DNA from: Zhuqueibacter pondensis
GTDB taxonomy: Bacteria > Zhuqueibacterota > Zhuqueibacteria > Zhuqueibacterales > Zhuqueibacteraceae
NCBI GenBank assembly: GCA_034505955.1
Contig: JAPDQK010000026.1
Coordinates: 1-64,000, forward strand
DNA length: 64,000 nucleotides
Direction of reading: 5' to 3'
Shown: positions 1-8,004 of the stretch, piece after piece
How the letters are laid out: the number at the start of each line of letters is the position of its first letter
How positions within the stretch are numbered: the first letter of the stretch is position 1
Position numbers and translations under genes: made by a program
The notes under the pieces: generated by a model
What the model was told of the DNA's origin: nothing
The model's input: the letters and a program-made list of their open reading frames with translations, nothing else
Databases searched by the model: none

Positions 1-44
1 ATAATTTTTCACACCCCCTTAATTCAATAGAGATTGAAACAAAC

Positions 45-50
45 AGGAGG
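45..50 (+). promoter_or_regulatory. Strong ribosome binding site of the hydrogenase small-subunit gene
   Basis: AGGAGG lies five bases before the ATG at 56 and fixes the start of the hydrogenase small subunit. The 55 bases to the window edge are AT-rich but show no promoter that I can defend, so transcription probably begins upstream of the window. Confidence 0.8.
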
Positions 51-55
51 CACAC

Positions 56-1000
56 ATGGCAAGAGTAGCTGAAGAATGGCTGAACATCTGTGGCGGATGT
101 GAGGTTTCCATTCTCGACTTGGGTGAAAAGCTTCTCGACTTGCTGCCCTCCCTTGAATTCGTGCACATGCCGGTTCTCATGGATCACAAGTACTTCGGCC
201 AGACAGGTGAAAAGACCGAACTCGAGATCCCGGAAGCAGACATTGGCATGATTTCAGGTGGCATCCGCAACGAGAAGGAAAAGCACGTCACGGAAGAGAT
301 GAGGAAAAAGTGCAAGACCCTCATCGCGCTCGGCTCATGCGCATGCTTCGGTGGCATTCCGGCGCTCGCCAACATGTATCCGCTGGAAGAGCTGTTTCAA
401 ACCGTCTATCGCGACACCAAGACTACCGAGGCAAACGGCACCCCTTCGCAGGACATCCCGCCGCTCACGGACCGGGTTTACGCTATCGATGAAGTCGTGA
501 AAGTCGATATCTACATCCCGGGTTGTCCGATGAATCCGGCGATCATTCTGGAGGCGCTGCAATGCCTTCTGGAAGGCAAGCCCTTTTCACTACCGGAGCG
601 CAGTGTCTGCGATGATTGCCCCACCAAGCGGGAAGAGAAGAGCGACGTTGGTCTGAAGCGACCGTTGCAAAATGCGGTATTCGTTCCGGGTGAGTATGAC
701 AAGATGCGCTGTCTGAATGAGCAGGGCATCCTCTGTCTTGGGCCGGTGACCAAATCGGGTTGCGGCAAACCCTATCTCGAGGGCGAAGCCAATATTCCCC
801 GTTGCATCAAAGGTTACATGCCTTGTCGCGGCTGCTTCGGCCCCATCAGAAAGGGCGCCAACCCGCAGGTTGACATGATGGGCGCTCTCTCGAGTATCGG
901 GCTGGATGCCAAGCTGATCGAAGACCGCCGGGCGTTCATGAACAGGTATATTGGCGGGCAAAATCGTCTCAAACCGTTACCAACTAAGGCCGGGAGGTGA
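56..1000 (+). CDS. Group 3 [NiFe] hydrogenase small subunit (MvhG-like)
   Basis: This 314-residue protein is the iron-sulfur small subunit of a cytoplasmic [NiFe] hydrogenase, passing electrons from the nickel site outward. The proximal-cluster motif CGGC lies at residues 12-15, followed by the GSCACFGG and IPGCP motifs typical of the family. A second Cys-rich region near residues 225-275 (CLNEQGILCLG, then PCRGCFGP) matches the extra clusters of F420-non-reducing (Mvh/group 3) enzymes. There is no Tat signal, so it is not a periplasmic uptake hydrogenase. The start is set by AGGAGG five bases upstream. The large-subunit gene follows almost directly and an HdrA-MvhD fusion lies downstream, which supports the Mvh-type assignment. 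Confidence 0.9.
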   Translation: MARVAEEWLNICGGCEVSILDLGEKLLDLLPSLEFVHMPVLMDHKYFGQTGEKTELEIPEADIGMISGGIRNEKEKHVTEEMRKKCKTLIALGSCACFGGIPALANMYPLEELFQTVYRDTKTTEANGTPSQDIPPLTDRVYAIDEVVKVDIYIPGCPMNPAIILEALQCLLEGKPFSLPERSVCDDCPTKREEKSDVGLKRPLQNAVFVPGEYDKMRCLNEQGILCLGPVTKSGCGKPYLEGEANIPRCIKGYMPCRGCFGPIRKGANPQVDMMGALSSIGLDAKLIEDRRAFMNRYIGGQNRLKPLPTKAGR

Positions 1001-1005
1001 CAACC

Positions 1006-2451
1006 ATGGGTAAGAAAATCGTCATTCAACCAGTCTCCAGAATCGAAGGCCATGCCAAAGTCACGATTCAACTCGATGACTCCGGTAACGTCGCCGATAC
1101 CAAAGTCAACGTGGTTGAGCTGAGAGGCTTCGAGAAATTTTGCGTCGGCCGGCCGGTGGAAGAACTGCCGAGGATCGTCACCAGTATTTGCGGCGTTTGC
1201 CCGTGGTCGCATCATCTGGCCTCGGCCAAAGCCAATGACGCGGTCTTTGGCGTGACGCCGCCGCCGGCAGGGAGAAAACTGCGGGAGCTGTGCAATGCCA
1301 TCGCCTATACCGAAGAACATATCCTGCATTTCTTCTTCCTGTCCGCCGCTGATTTTGTCATGGGCCCGGATGCAGACTATTCGGTCCGCAACGTGATTGG
1401 CATCGCGCAAGCGCATCCTGAAATCGGCAAGAAAGTCGTGCGCAATCGCCATAACGGCGCCCACATGCTGGAAATCGTTTCCGGCAAGGCGATCCATCCG
1501 GTCACGGCGGTGCCGGGCGGATTCAGCAAGCCTCTGACCAAGGCAGAACGCGACAAGGTTCTGCCCATAGCCGAAGAAGTTCTGGAATTCGCGAAGTTCG
1601 CCATCAAGTTTGCCAAAGAAGAGGTTTTCCCGAAATACCTCGATACGGTCAAGACTCTCGGTGTCATCCGTACCGGCTTCATGGGCACGGTTACAGACGA
1701 CGGCGCCCTCAATCTCTACGATGGCAAAATCAGGCTGATGAAAGCCGATGGCTCTTATGAAGACTTCGCTTCTGACAAGTACACCGACTTCATTGGTGAA
1801 AAGATCCAAGACTGGACCTATCTGAAGTTTCCGTATGCCAAGTCATGGGGTGAAGGTTTCTCGATGGACTCCACCGACCCCAGAGGCATCTACCGCACCA
1901 ATGCGTTGGCACGCATCAACGTGGCCGACAAGATTGCCACGCCGCTGGCACAGGCTGAATTCGAGGTGTTTAGAGCACAATTTGGCCGGCCAGCGCAAAT
2001 GACGCTGCTGTATCATTGGGCACGGCTCATCGAGCTGCTGTACAATGCCGAACGTGTGGTCGAGCTTCTCAACGATCCGGAAATCACCAGCACGGATACC
2101 AGAGTCCCGGTCACGCCACGAGCCGCACGCGGCGTGGGATGCGTTGAAGCACCGAGAGGCACCCTCATTCACGACTATGAGACCGATGACAAAGGTCTGG
2201 TCACGTACGTCAATCTGATCGTCGGAACGACCCATAACAACGCCCCCATCAACATGTCCGTGAATCAGGCAGCGAAAATGCTGATCAAGGACGGCAAGTA
2301 TGATCAGGGTATCTTGAACCGGGTCGAGATGGCGATTCGGGCCTACGATCCGTGCCTGTCCTGCGCGACGCACAATCTCAATGGTACCATCCCGGTGCGC
2401 GTGGATATCCTGGATGCGAATGGGATGTTGTTGGACACTTTCAAGAACTGA
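1006..2451 (+). CDS. Group 3 [NiFe] hydrogenase large subunit (MvhA-like)
   Basis: This 481-residue subunit carries the NiFe active site. The N-terminal ligand motif ICGVCPWSH gives Cys62 and Cys65, and the C-terminal motif DPCLSCATH gives Cys450 and Cys453. After His456 there are 25 further residues, the pro-peptide that a maturation protease normally removes once nickel is inserted; such a protease is encoded at 3196. I chose the ATG at 1006, which follows GGGAGGTGA at a good distance, over the in-frame GTG at 997 that overlaps the small-subunit stop. The gene begins five bases after the small subunit, so the two are surely co-transcribed. The exact subgroup needs phylogeny. Confidence 0.92.
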   Translation: MGKKIVIQPVSRIEGHAKVTIQLDDSGNVADTKVNVVELRGFEKFCVGRPVEELPRIVTSICGVCPWSHHLASAKANDAVFGVTPPPAGRKLRELCNAIAYTEEHILHFFFLSAADFVMGPDADYSVRNVIGIAQAHPEIGKKVVRNRHNGAHMLEIVSGKAIHPVTAVPGGFSKPLTKAERDKVLPIAEEVLEFAKFAIKFAKEEVFPKYLDTVKTLGVIRTGFMGTVTDDGALNLYDGKIRLMKADGSYEDFASDKYTDFIGEKIQDWTYLKFPYAKSWGEGFSMDSTDPRGIYRTNALARINVADKIATPLAQAEFEVFRAQFGRPAQMTLLYHWARLIELLYNAERVVELLNDPEITSTDTRVPVTPRAARGVGCVEAPRGTLIHDYETDDKGLVTYVNLIVGTTHNNAPINMSVNQAAKMLIKDGKYDQGILNRVEMAIRAYDPCLSCATHNLNGTIPVRVDILDANGMLLDTFKN

Positions 2452-2463
2452 GTGATGAGCGAG

Positions 2464-2613
2464 GTATGAATTTAGCCAACTGAACCCCGCCGTGGCGGGG
2501 TCATTCTGGAAGAATCTTTTTGGGTACTGTAAAAAGTAAAAAGATTCCCTGCGGGCGTAGCCTACGGAATGACAGCCTTAGTTGAGGTAAAGTTCAGATG
2601 GCTAAATTCTTAC
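2464..2613. mobile_element. MITE-like palindromic element, copy 1
   Basis: This 150-bp imperfect palindrome starts directly after the hydrogenase large-subunit gene. The outer arms read GTATGAATTTAGCCAACTGA on the left and, on the opposite strand, GTAAGAATTTAGCCATCTGA on the right. The inner arms are GTCATTCTGG and CCTACGGAATGAC with AAAAAGATTCCC between them. The flanks TGAGCGAG (2456-2463) and AGAGCGAA (2614-2621) agree at six of eight positions, as a worn 8-bp target duplication would. It encodes no protein. A small CCCCGCC/GGCGGGG hairpin (2485-2500) lies in the left half but lacks an adjacent T-run. Confidence 0.75.
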
Positions 2614-2625
2614 AGAGCGAAAAAA

Positions 2626-2997
2626 GTGGGCTTGTCCAAAAAGAAAGCGACATGCTGTCATTGTGATCCCGATGCGCCGCATGGGTGTCAACATAAGAAC
2701 TCCGGCAGGGTGAGATGTTTATAGTTGCTGAACCGATGTCATTCTGGAAGAATCTTTTTTCAATTCAATTCTGTGCTCATTTTGAAAAAGATTCCTACAG
2801 AGTTCAATTAGCTAGGTTTACCCCTTTCTATAAACATACCACTCCTAACGGAGTTCAAGGGCAGCAATACACTTATTAATTTGACGCCTGTGCGCCACGT
2901 CGAAAGAAGCAGTACCCTTCTGTTGACAGGAAATTGCTACTTCCCCCGAAGCGTTGGTGTCCTCGCAATGACATTCTTGACTTTTGGACAACCCCAC
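2626..2997. mobile_element. Outer inverted-repeat element interrupted by a nested palindrome
   Basis: The ends form a long inverted repeat: GTGGGCTTGTCCAAAA at the left and its near-complement TTTTGGACAACCCCAC at the right. A second pair of matching arms lies inside (GTCATTGTGA near 2659 and CGCAATGACA near 2964). The middle is occupied by another palindrome (2697-2857), so one element appears to have landed inside another. No coding potential is evident. The ends differ from the GTAA...TTAC copies, so this may be a separate family. Confidence 0.55.
2697..2857. mobile_element. Nested palindromic element, diverged relative of copy 1
   Basis: Arms GAACTCCG (2697-2704) and CGGAGTTC (2850-2857), followed by ATGTTTATAG (2715-2724) and CTATAAACAT (2828-2837), make a large imperfect hairpin. 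The core carries GTCATTCTGGAAGAATC and AAAAAGATTCC as in the neighbouring elements, but the right-hand GAATGAC end has decayed. It sits within the inverted repeat 2626-2997. Confidence 0.55.
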
Positions 2998-3022
2998 TCT
3001 CAGGCATGCAAATGGTAACTGC

Positions 3023-3179
3023 GTAACAGTTCACCCCCCTCCTCGAAGATGTCATTCTGGAAGATCTTTTTTGTGCTAGATAAGAATCTCAGAACTGAAA
3101 TGTTACTCAATACGCAAAAAGATTCCCTGCGGGCGTAGCCTACGGAATGACACTATTAAAGGGGAGCCTGAGCTGTTAC
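3023..3179. mobile_element. MITE-like palindromic element, copy 2
   Basis: The terminal inverted repeat is GTAACAGTTCA on the left and TGAGCTGTTAC on the right (one mismatch), followed inward by C-rich and G-rich tracts and then the shared GTCATTC...GAATGAC core. The same terminal sequence bounds the copy at 46971. The 8-bp flanks do not match each other, so no target duplication survives. It ends 16 bases before the maturation-protease start codon and may have displaced that gene's original leader. Confidence 0.75.
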
Positions 3180-3195
3180 GAATCCTCTTTGTGCC

Positions 3196-3696
3196 ATGAC
3201 CGACTATTGGAACAAGGACACCCTGATACTCGGATGCGGAAATATTCTTTTCGGCGATGATGGTTTTGGCCCTGCAGTGGTCGAGCATTTCCAGAAAAAC
3301 TATCATATCCCGGACCACGTCGGCGTCATCAACGCCGGCCTGAGCGTGCGAGAGATTTTATTCACACTCGCTCTGGGCGAAAAACGACCCCAAAAAATCA
3401 TCATCGTCGATGCGGTTGATGTCGGCAGGCCACCAGGGGAAATCTTCGAGCTTGATGTATCCGAACTTCCTGAAACCAAAATCGATGATTTCTCCATGCA
3501 TCAACTCCCCACCTCCAACCTCCTGCGAGAACTGAAGGAACTGTGCGGTGTCGAGGTGAGGATCATTTCGACACAGGTTCATCACCTGCCGGCTGAGGTT
3601 TGTCCCGGTCTGTCCAAAGTTGTTGCAGATACAATTCCGGCGGTTTGCGAGAAAATAAGGGAGGCGGTGTCGCCTCGGATTGGTGAAGAAGCGTAG
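3196..3696 (+). CDS. Hydrogenase maturation endopeptidase (HyaD/HycI/FrcD family)
   Basis: The 166-residue protein is the nickel-dependent protease that clips the C-terminal extension of the hydrogenase large subunit. The N-terminus ILGCGNILFGDDGFGP is the family signature. The acidic residue in GDDG, Asp72 in IIIVDAVDVG and a downstream His region (STQVHHLP) fit the usual nickel-binding pattern. The length is typical. It is on the same strand as the hydrogenase genes but separated by 744 bp of palindromic elements. No good Shine-Dalgarno precedes the ATG, so expression may depend on read-through or on a promoter contributed by the repeats. Confidence 0.9.
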   Translation: MTDYWNKDTLILGCGNILFGDDGFGPAVVEHFQKNYHIPDHVGVINAGLSVREILFTLALGEKRPQKIIIVDAVDVGRPPGEIFELDVSELPETKIDDFSMHQLPTSNLLRELKELCGVEVRIISTQVHHLPAEVCPGLSKVVADTIPAVCEKIREAVSPRIGEEA

Positions 3697-3983
3697 CGCA
3701 AAAATCTCGACATGGAAAAGCCGTAACCCAAAAGACAAAATGCCTGACCTGGCGCCCAACGCGCCACGCGGTGCTGCAGGCCAGGGTTAAGAACAAAATA
3801 ATTGTAAAATCATTTTGTCGAAAATTATTTTGTCTTTTGAAATCTTTGCCTAAATGGATGGCAGAAAAATTTTTACACCTTCTCGTTGCAACAAAGTGAA
3901 CACTTCTTTGATAATGCCCAATCCTCATAATATTTTTGTCCTCCATCTTTCTGGCTTCTGAATGTATTTCAGAGCGGTATGAC
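3697..3983. repeat. AT-rich intergenic region with dispersed repeat (family B)
   Basis: This 287-bp gap separates the maturation protease from the HdrA gene. At 3791-3843 it contains overlapping palindromes of the ACAAAAT/ATTTTGT type. The last 30 bases (3814-3843) are nearly identical to 31349-31378 after glutamine synthetase. Just upstream, CCTGGCG and GGCCAGG arms (about 3747-3785) form another hairpin. I see no gene. An ATG at 3936 is in frame with HdrA but adds only an unconvincing 16-residue leader. Confidence 0.5.
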
Positions 3984-6900
3984 ATGACAGGTTCGGTTCT
4001 GATCCTGGGAGCTGGCGTCGCCGGAATGCGCGCGGCGGTAGAATTGCTTCAGCAGGGTTTTAAAGTTTACCTGCTGGAAGAAGGGCCCACCATCCCCGCC
4101 AATATGGCGAGAATCCAGCAACTGTTTCCCGCGAATGAGGACGCCGCTTGCGCTCTCCAACCAATCATGCTCGACCTCCTCAACAACCCTAACGCCACCA
4201 TCCTCACCTCCTCAGAACTCCTATCGCTTCAGGGTCGGGCTGGAGATTTCACGGTCGAAATTCTGCGCAAACAGGCAGAAGGCGATGAAAGACCGTCGCA
4301 GCTGGAGCTCGCTGTCGGGGTGGTGATCGTGCCGGCAAGACTGGAAGACGAAAGGGACGAGTTCTTAGAGCGACTCGGCTACGGCAGATTTCCCAACGTC
4401 CTCACCGGGTTCGAATTTGAGCGAAAATTCTTGAGGCTCGAATCGACAGGTGGCATCATCAGGCTGACAAATGGGAGAGAGCTTGGACGGGTGGCTTGGC
4501 TCGTCCGTAAAGAAGACTCGCCGGAGTCATTCATGTCTGCCACGGCACAAGCATTGGGTGTCCGCGAAATGAACAAGCATGCCCAAGTTTCTATTCTCTA
4601 TGAGAAGCGCCTGACAGACGGAAAAGGATGCGAAGGATGCTGTCGGGAGGCCGAGAGACAGGGAGTAAACTATATTCAGGCATCATCTGTGGAGGTCGGC
4701 CATACGCAAGTGGGAAAGCTCGTCCTGTTCTACACTACCGAAGACGGAAAAAGAGCGCAATTGGAAACGGAACTGCTGATCTTACCAATCTCCCAAGTGC
4801 CGAATGACAAGACGCGCACCTTGGCCGAGCGCCTCGGCTTGGAACTGGACGAAAATAGGTACTTCAGGAAAGACTCCATGAGCGGCCATCCCGTTCTCTC
4901 CTCCCGTGAGGGGGTATTCCTATACGGCACAGTCCACGGAGCAAAAGGAATCGGTGAGTCGATCATCCAGGCCTGTGCAACAGCGGCTCACGCTGCTGTA
5001 CTGTTGGCCCCAGCCCGAGGCAATGGGCTGGATGAATCTGCTGTGACCAAACTCTTTCCCGTCAAGGCCACAGATGAGCCAAAGATCGCCGTGGTCATCG
5101 ACCAAAACGGGACGGAGGCCACAAACCTTCTGAACTGGAACGAACTTGGAGAATACACCCGCACCCTCCCGGGAGTCGAATGTGTAGAAGTGACGTCTTG
5201 CGCCTCTGACGGCACGAAGATCAGAGAACTGCTGAGCACTGGCAATTTCAACCGCCTCGTCGTGGCCGGCCCTTCACCGATACCTTATGAGCCCCGATTT
5301 CAACGTTATGCGGAGCAGGCGGGTCTGAATCGCTACCTATNNNNNNNNNNNNNNNNNNNNNNNNNNNNNNNNNNNNNNNNNNNNNNNNNNNNNNNNNNNN
5401 NNNNNNNNNNNNNNNNNNNNNNNNNNNNNNNNNNNNNGGCACGAAGATCAGAGAACTGCTGAGCACTGGCAATTTCAACCGCCTCGTCGTGGCCGGCCCT
5501 TCACCGATACCTTATGAGCCCCGATTTCAACGTTATGCGGAGCAGGCGGGTCTGAATCGCTACCTATTGGAGATGGTAAATCTCCACAATCAATGCGCCC
5601 GGGTGCATTCGAGTAATAGGGCGGAAGCTACCGAAAAAGCGAAGATACTCATGAGAATGGGCCTCGCCCGTGCCCGGCAGTTGGAGCCTTTGGATGACCT
5701 CGAGTTCATGGTCACTCAAAGCTGCCTTGTGGTTGGCGGCTCTGCCAGTGGCGTGGCTTGCGCGGCCAAACTGGCCAAGATGGGCATTCATGTTCACCTC
5801 GTGGAGGGGGCTCCGGGTCTGGAGATCGTCCCGGGCAACAATCATCATTTGGTAGCGCCGCTGTTGGCCGATCTTTCCACCGATAACAAAGTGGAGATCC
5901 ACGCTCCCGCGACCGTGAATGAAGTTCAAGGTTTCGTCGGTAACTTCAAAGTTGAGTTGGTTCAACGCGGGGCAAAGATGGCGGTTGAAGTCGGAGCGAT
6001 TGTTGTCGCGACAAATGATCGAGGGACAATCGGTACCGGCTTCGAGAAATCGCTGGCGCTGGCAAAAGATAAGAATGGTTTCTACCTCAGCACACAGGGA
6101 ATTTTGAATCTTTTGGATTTCACAACGGAAGGTGTGTTCAACTGCGGACTGGCACGGGCGACTCTCGAAATCGAAGACGCAGTCATAGACGGAGAAGCGG
6201 CGGCCTCGAGAGTCGCCACTGTGCTCGCGTCGCCGATGATGGTAAAAGCCCCAGTGATTTCACACGTCGTGGAAGAGAATTGTGATGGCTGTGCCTACTG
6301 CGTAGAACCCTGCCCGACCCGGACCATTACGCTGTTGGAATTCATGCAACGCGGTGAGATCAAGAAAGTCGTGGAAGTCAACGAGGCCACTTGCATCGGC
6401 TGCGGCATCTGCATGGCGACCTGCCCCAAGAAGGGCATCTTCGTGAGACATTTCAAACCGGAATACTTCTCCGCGATGGTCGCAGCAGCGCTGAAGGAAA
6501 ATGATAAACAGCCGGTCACCCCGTTGGATGAAATCACGTCTCAAGATAAGCGTCCATTGGAAAAGTTATCTAACGGGGTCACCCCGTTGGATTACCGCCC
6601 CCTGCATGCCACAGGAAGTCAAGGTACCTTATCCAACGGGGTCATTCTCAGCTTTTGCTGCAATCGCTGTGCGTATCCCGGGGCCGATGCCGCCGGCTCG
6701 GCGGGAATTCAGTATCCCACCAGCGTCAAGATCATTCGCACCGTCTGCACTGGCATGATCCACCCCAACATTATCATAGATGCGCTTACTCACGGAGCCG
6801 ATGGCGTCCTACTCTGCGGCTGTCATCCTGGAAATTGCCGCTCCCGGGAAGGCATCCGCAAAGCGCAAAGCCGGGCAGAGTCAATCGCGCTGATGCTGGA

Positions 6901-7030
6901 GGATTTTGGCCTGGAACCTGAACGCTTCCGGCTGGAGTTCATCGCTGCCTCGGAAGGCTCAAAGTTCGCAAAAGTCGTCGCGGAGATGACCGAGGCGCTC
7001 TCTGCGCTCGGGCCGAATCCTTATAGATAA
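3984..7030 (+). CDS. HdrA-MvhD fusion, interrupted by an assembly gap
   Basis: Removing the N-run and one copy of the duplicated flank gives one uninterrupted 939-residue protein. The N-terminal half has an FAD-binding fold (GAGVAG near residue 9) but lacks the usual HdrA cysteines and the FIQCVGSRD signature, so it looks degenerate. A second nucleotide-binding fold (VVGGSASG, about 507-514) follows. Two [4Fe-4S] motifs start at Cys691 (CDGCAYCVEPCP, then CIGCGICMATCP). After a repeat-built linker comes an MvhD-type [2Fe-2S] domain (about 813-939; FCCNRCAYPG, CGCHPGNC). HdrA is the flavin electron-bifurcating subunit and MvhD connects it to Mvh hydrogenase, so the context fits. HdrB/C are not in the window. 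I start at ATG 3984, where the FAD domain begins. Confidence 0.88.
5211..5567. other. Assembly gap (97 N) flanked by an identical 130-bp overlap
   Basis: The 130 bases at 5211-5340 recur exactly at 5438-5567, on either side of Ns at 5341-5437. Both copies are HdrA coding sequence in the same local register. Joining 5340 directly to 5568 restores the reading frame through the codons for R-Y-L-L-E-M. This is what two overlapping contig ends look like when a scaffolder fails to merge them. The gap is therefore an artefact and the gene is not split. Confidence 0.93.
6514..6650. repeat. In-frame palindromic repeat in the HdrA-MvhD linker
   Basis: Within the coding sequence, GTCACCCCGTTGGAT (6515-6529 and 6579-6593) alternates with its complement-type arms ATCTAACGGGGTCAC (about 6569-6583) and ATCCAACGGGGTCA (6631-6644), giving two inverted pairs. 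Translated, it yields the repeated linker peptides PVTPLD, SNGVTPLD and LSNGV between the ferredoxin and MvhD domains. The AACGGGGTCATTC end resembles the arms of the intergenic palindromes, so a repeat fragment may have been absorbed as a linker. Confidence 0.6.
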
Positions 7031-7152
7031 AGTGAAGTGTTTGATTCGAGAGGAGATCGATTGGCGAGGGTGAGCGAAATCAAGAGATCTGAATGGATAA
7101 GGGAGCGTAGAGCGGGAAGCGAAAAACGTGTAAACGCTTTCTGTTCCACGCT

Positions 7153-7593
7153 TTATTTTATCAACCCCAACAGCTTCGCAATAAATTCGAGAGCGTTCTG
7201 ATTTACAAAGATGGTGGTAAAAAGCAGAATGAGAAACATAATGGTGAATTTGCGATCCAGTCTTGCAATATCTAGCTTTGTGACTCCTTCCAGTCTTGCA
7301 ATATCTGCCTTGGTGACTCCTTCCAGTCTTGCAATATCTGCCTTGGTGACTCCTTCCAGTCTTACAATATCAGCCTTGGTAGCGAGTTCCTGCGTTAGCT
7401 CATTCTTCAGCTCGAATTTCTTTTGAGTAATGAGCGCGTCGGCTTTATCCTTGATGCTGTCAAGTGTCTCGTTGGCTTTTTGATCCACTGCCTGAAGAGA
7501 AGCATCTAAAACAGTGACGATTTCTCGCGCTTGCTCCTTGCCAAATGTATCCTCAAGACGAATATAGGTTTCGGGGGAGAGTATTAATGCCAT
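7153..7593 (-). CDS. Coiled-coil membrane protein with 11-residue repeats (DUF1640-like)
   Basis: The 146-residue protein starts MALILSPETY after a clear GAGGAG site. Residues 25-80 are predicted amphipathic helix. They are followed by about four tandem 11-residue units (TKADIARLEGV) with heptad-like spacing, and then a C-terminal membrane helix (IMFLILLFTTIFV). The architecture matches the DUF1640/CCDC90-like coiled-coil proteins common beside repeats and toxin-like genes; the function is unknown. The gene lies alone on the minus strand between HdrA and a palindromic element. The repeat number probably varies between strains because the DNA repeat is a near-perfect 33-mer. Confidence 0.75.
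   Translation of the reverse strand: MALILSPETYIRLEDTFGKEQAREIVTVLDASLQAVDQKANETLDSIKDKADALITQKKFELKNELTQELATKADIVRLEGVTKADIARLEGVTKADIARLEGVTKLDIARLDRKFTIMFLILLFTTIFVNQNALEFIAKLLGLIK
7257..7388. repeat. 33-bp tandem repeat inside the coiled-coil gene
   Basis: Units begin CCAGTCTTGCAATATCT and run 7257-7289, 7290-7322, 7323-7355 and (diverged) 7356-7388. Units two and three are identical. Each unit equals one 11-residue turn of the coiled coil. It is a coding minisatellite, not a CRISPR, because there are no spacers. Confidence 0.85.
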
Positions 7594-7694
7594 CGTATTC
7601 TCCTCATTGCTCGTTTGGTAATTGCAGCAAACGTTGGTATGTACTCATATTAAAATATCTTGCGGATAAAGTCAAGGGTATTTTTTGGCAAGAC

Positions 7695-7841
7695 GTAATC
7701 CCTCAGTTATTGGTGGACAACCACCCATGTCATGCTGGAAGCATCTTGTTCAGGCTGAGTACAGTGCTGGTTAGAAACAAGATTCCCTACGGGCGTAGCC
7801 TACGGAATGACATTTCTCTCCACCCGTAACTGAGGCATTAC
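7695..7841. mobile_element. MITE-like palindromic element with perfect 8-bp target duplication
   Basis: The ends are GTAATCCCTCAGTTA on the left and, read on the opposite strand, GTAATGCCTCAGTTA on the right. The core has GTCATGCTGG and CCTACGGAATGAC arms as in the copies near 2.5 and 3.0 kb. The element is flanked by GGCAAGAC at 7687-7694 and again at 7842-7849, a perfect 8-bp direct repeat of the kind made by transposase-mediated insertion. No open reading frame is present, so it must be mobilised in trans. Confidence 0.85.
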
Positions 7842-7849
7842 GGCAAGAC

Positions 7850-8004
7850 CTCAAGAGTTTTTGCAGTGTCTGGTTTCGACGGCGATTTTTTTAACGCTTG
7901 AGCAAACTCTACAACCTGTTTGACGATTTGGGGTATTGCATCCGCCACCTCCGGTGCCAATTCCTCGCCGAGCGAAAACTCGTTTTCAGACTGATTACGC
8001 CGAA
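7850..8004 (-). other. Coding-like remnant downstream of the NrfD-cytochrome gene
   Basis: On the minus strand, beyond the TAG that ends the NrfD-cytochrome gene, a different frame reads about 50 protein-like residues (beginning QSENEFSLGEELAPEV and ending TAKTLEVLP). It stops at a TAA inside the right end of the palindromic element. It has no start codon of its own. It may be the original C-terminus of the upstream protein displaced by a frameshift, or a decayed gene truncated by the insertion. Confidence 0.35.

Noticed and set aside
814..1809. A 331-codon open frame on the minus strand across the hydrogenase genes
   Set aside because: It lies antisense to clearly conserved hydrogenase subunits and has no family resemblance, so it is a shadow frame.
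2485..2500. A rho-independent terminator after the hydrogenase large subunit
   Set aside because: The CCCCGCC/GGCGGGG hairpin has a two-base loop and is not followed directly by a T-run; it is part of a repeat element.
2464..3179. An insertion sequence
   Set aside because: Inverted repeats are present but there is no transposase or any sizeable frame, so only non-autonomous elements are supported.
5489..7030. A separate gene starting at an internal Met after the N-run
   Set aside because: The start lies inside the duplicated 130 bp. Merging the contig overlap restores one continuous HdrA-MvhD frame.
7257..7388. A CRISPR array
   Set aside because: The 33-bp units are adjacent tandem repeats without spacers, they are in frame as coiled-coil codons, and no cas genes are present.
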